Shown here piece after piece: positions 62,473-64,000 of a DNA stretch of 64,000 bases. The notes under the pieces were generated by a model. The model did no database searches. It worked only from the letters and a program-made list of their open reading frames with translations, and was not told where the DNA came from. How positions within the stretch are numbered: position 1 is the stretch's first letter; each line of letters begins with the position of its first letter. Source of the stretch: Sporosarcina aquimarina. GTDB lineage: Bacteria > Bacillota > Bacilli > Bacillales_A > Planococcaceae. The translations under genes and the position numbers were made by a program. The stretch is from positions 1 through 64,000 of the forward strand of contig NZ_JACLBZ010000014.1 of NCBI RefSeq assembly GCF_019748715.1, in the 5' to 3' direction.

Positions 62473-64000
62473 TCAATCTGTCTTTGGTGGTTCCTGTTTC
62501 TCAGGTTCCGGTTTTTTCGGATCATCTTTGTTTTCATTGTTGTTAGAACCGCCATTAACGTTTCCATCTGTTTCAGGAGCGGGAGAACCACCATTTTCTT
62601 CAGGTTTGGTTTCCGGTGTAGTTGAATCCGGATCAGGTGTTGGTTCTGGTTCAGGCTCGTGCTCCGGCGCAGCAGTCACTGTATTGGAAGCACCTGATAA
62701 TAATCCTGTAATATCAACAGCTCTTACATAGTACGACCCAGCGCCAGCCGGATAGGAAAGTGATTCGCCATCTCGGACTGTACCGACGCGAACGCCATTT
62801 TGATAAATGTAATAGCCGATTACATCATTAGAAGGTGAAGCTGACCAAGTAAGGACAGAACCATTTTGACTTGCTGAAACTGAAGCTGGCGGTACATTGT
62901 CTGCAGGGAAGACGGAGCCGGAAACTACACTGCTTGAATATCCGCTTTGTCCGGAGAATAATTTCGATCCGTCTCCACCAAGTCTGCCAAGCATACGTTT
63001 AATAAATTCAGAGTTCAAGCCAACGCCGCCAGATGTCACGAATTCACGTGGTGTGGAAGGCAATGCCTGATACATTTGACCTTTCACTCGTACTCCGGCA
63101 GATGAAATGATGCTGTCATCCGCTTTCGATGGGACCATCACTTTAGAATTAAACAAATCAGCGCGCACAAGCCCTGCAGCTGAGCAGGCAGCAGAAGGAG
63201 CCATGCCCGAAATCGAACAGAATGAACGAGTTACAACGCCACTTGGACGTTTAAATGTGTCGGACGCCTTGACAATGTCAGGTCGTACGCTGTTGGCTGT
63301 ATTCATCAGCTGACCGAATAATCGTGCAGTCCGTTCAGAAGGGTGCATTTGACTAGGACTGCCATTGTATAGTGTTGTTTTCTGATTTTTATATCCAAGC
63401 CAAACACCGAGAGATACATTCGGATTGTAGCCAACGAGCCAAGCATCAGCATAATGCTGAGATGTACCGGTTTTGGCGGCTAAGTCTGGACGGAAATTCA
63501 TGAATCCAGGAACTCTCGCCCCAGTACCAAAGCCTTTTAATACATCTCTCATCATATCGGTGACGATATATGCGGTCTCTGGACTGAATACTTCGACTGG
63601 CTCCGCTTTATGTTCGTAAACAATATTGCCTTTCATATCTTCAATACGCTCAATCATATAGGATTCAATGAATTGACCGCCGTTGGCGAATGTTGCAAAG
63701 GCATTGGTATTTTCCTCAACTGTGACGCCGTATTTTAAACCTCCGAGTGAAGCGGATGGGTTATGACCATCTTCTTCAATAATTTGAGAAAAATTCATTT
63801 TCCGTAGAAAATCAATCGGTTGTCTATCGATAATTTGATTGTAAAGACGTGCGGTGGATAAGTTTTGAGACCGTGCTAATGACTCGCGGGCTGAGATGAT
63901 GCCCATTTCGCGATCATAGTAATTGGCAGGTTTCCAACCGTGCCAGTTGAACTTCACATCAACAACTGGACTACCTGCCCCGATAACGCCATATTCAATG
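62473..64000 (-). CDS. Class A penicillin-binding protein (PBP1A family), 5' end outside the window
   Basis: C-terminal 509 codons of a bifunctional peptidoglycan synthase; the frame stays open to the window edge (IEYGVIGAGSPVVDVKFNW), so the glycosyltransferase half and the catalytic SxxK lie beyond it. Present are the SxN motif (LARSQNLST) and the KTG triad AAKTGTSQHYADAW of the transpeptidase. They are followed by a fibronectin type III-like module (about PPASVSASQNGSVLTWSAS onward) and a Pro/Glu/Asp/Asn-rich tail. The enzyme would be membrane-anchored with domains outside. A strong terminator follows. Confidence 0.93.
   Translation of the reverse strand, partial: IEYGVIGAGSPVVDVKFNWHGWKPANYYDREMGIISARESLARSQNLSTARLYNQIIDRQPIDFLRKMNFSQIIEEDGHNPSASLGGLKYGVTVEENTNAFATFANGGQFIESYMIERIEDMKGNIVYEHKAEPVEVFSPETAYIVTDMMRDVLKGFGTGARVPGFMNFRPDLAAKTGTSQHYADAWLVGYNPNVSLGVWLGYKNQKTTLYNGSPSQMHPSERTARLFGQLMNTANSVRPDIVKASDTFKRPSGVVTRSFCSISGMAPSAACSAAGLVRADLFNSKVMVPSKADDSIISSAGVRVKGQMYQALPSTPREFVTSGGVGLNSEFIKRMLGRLGGDGSKLFSGQSGYSSSVVSGSVFPADNVPPASVSASQNGSVLTWSASPSNDVIGYYIYQNGVRVGTVRDGESLSYPAGAGSYYVRAVDITGLLSGASNTVTAAPEHEPEPEPTPDPDSTTPETKPEENGGSPAPETDGNVNGGSNNNENKDDPKKPEPEKQEPPKTD

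Overview
The window reads as chromosomal DNA of a low-to-mid-GC, endospore-forming Gram-positive rod of the Bacillales, most likely Sporosarcina or another Planococcaceae (Caryophanaceae) genus. The evidence is the conserved gene order from about 32 kb onward, which follows the yt*/ccpA/acu region of Bacillus subtilis (ytqB-ytqA, leuS, ytfP, ytgP, ytzG, trmB, ytnP, ytoP, ytpQ, ytpR, sftA, murC, ytxG, ytxH, aroA, ccpA, acuC-acuB-acuA). Strong AAGGAGG ribosome sites, frequent TTG/GTG starts and U-tailed terminators agree. The genus is inferred, not proven.

Region 1 (1-5.7 kb) is accessory and partly eroded: a cupin gene with a doubtful start, a decayed stretch, a DUF2935 protein, a tiny protein with 14 Cys and 7 His, a two-gene membrane operon, a YlxY-type deacetylase-like protein and a flavin disulfide oxidoreductase. 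Region 2 (5.9-18.3 kb) holds a chemoreceptor, a pyridoxal/HMP kinase, an HxlR regulator with a luciferase-type monooxygenase, PepF, a thioesterase plus Fsr-type exporter, a cysteine synthase, and an SsuBCA-type ABC importer. Region 3 (18.4-32 kb) holds a sirtuin with sbcD-sbcC, a branched-chain amino acid carrier, a GntR regulator, and an acetate-uptake operon (DUF485, ActP) behind a perfect cre box, followed by a cNMP/CBS/DUF294 protein and a DnaQ-like exonuclease.

Region 4 (32-49 kb) is housekeeping: the MnmM/MnmL pair for tRNA wobble modification, leuS under a T-box, YtfP, the MurJ-like flippase, a pseudouridine synthase, D-amino acid transaminase, TrmB, the YtnP lactonase, an M42 peptidase, and YtpQ/YtpR. 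Region 5 (49-64 kb) holds the DNA translocase SftA, MurC, the sigma-B-type YtxG/YtxH pair, an FtsA-like ATPase with a repetitive C-terminus, DAHP synthase, CcpA, AcuCBA and the 3' part of a class A penicillin-binding protein.

A recurring theme is acetate/acetyl-CoA control. ActP imports acetate, CcpA probably represses it through the cre box, and AcuA, AcuC and the sirtuin are expected to set the acetylation state of acetyl-CoA synthetase, whose own gene is not in the window. No tRNA, rRNA, CRISPR array, prophage or intact insertion sequence was seen. The most unusual features are a seven-unit array with a 21-bp period after leuS, the Cys/His-rich protein gene that overlaps a gene on the other strand, the FtsA-like protein with repeated C-terminal modules, and a repeat element between two near-identical terminators where B. 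subtilis carries motPS.
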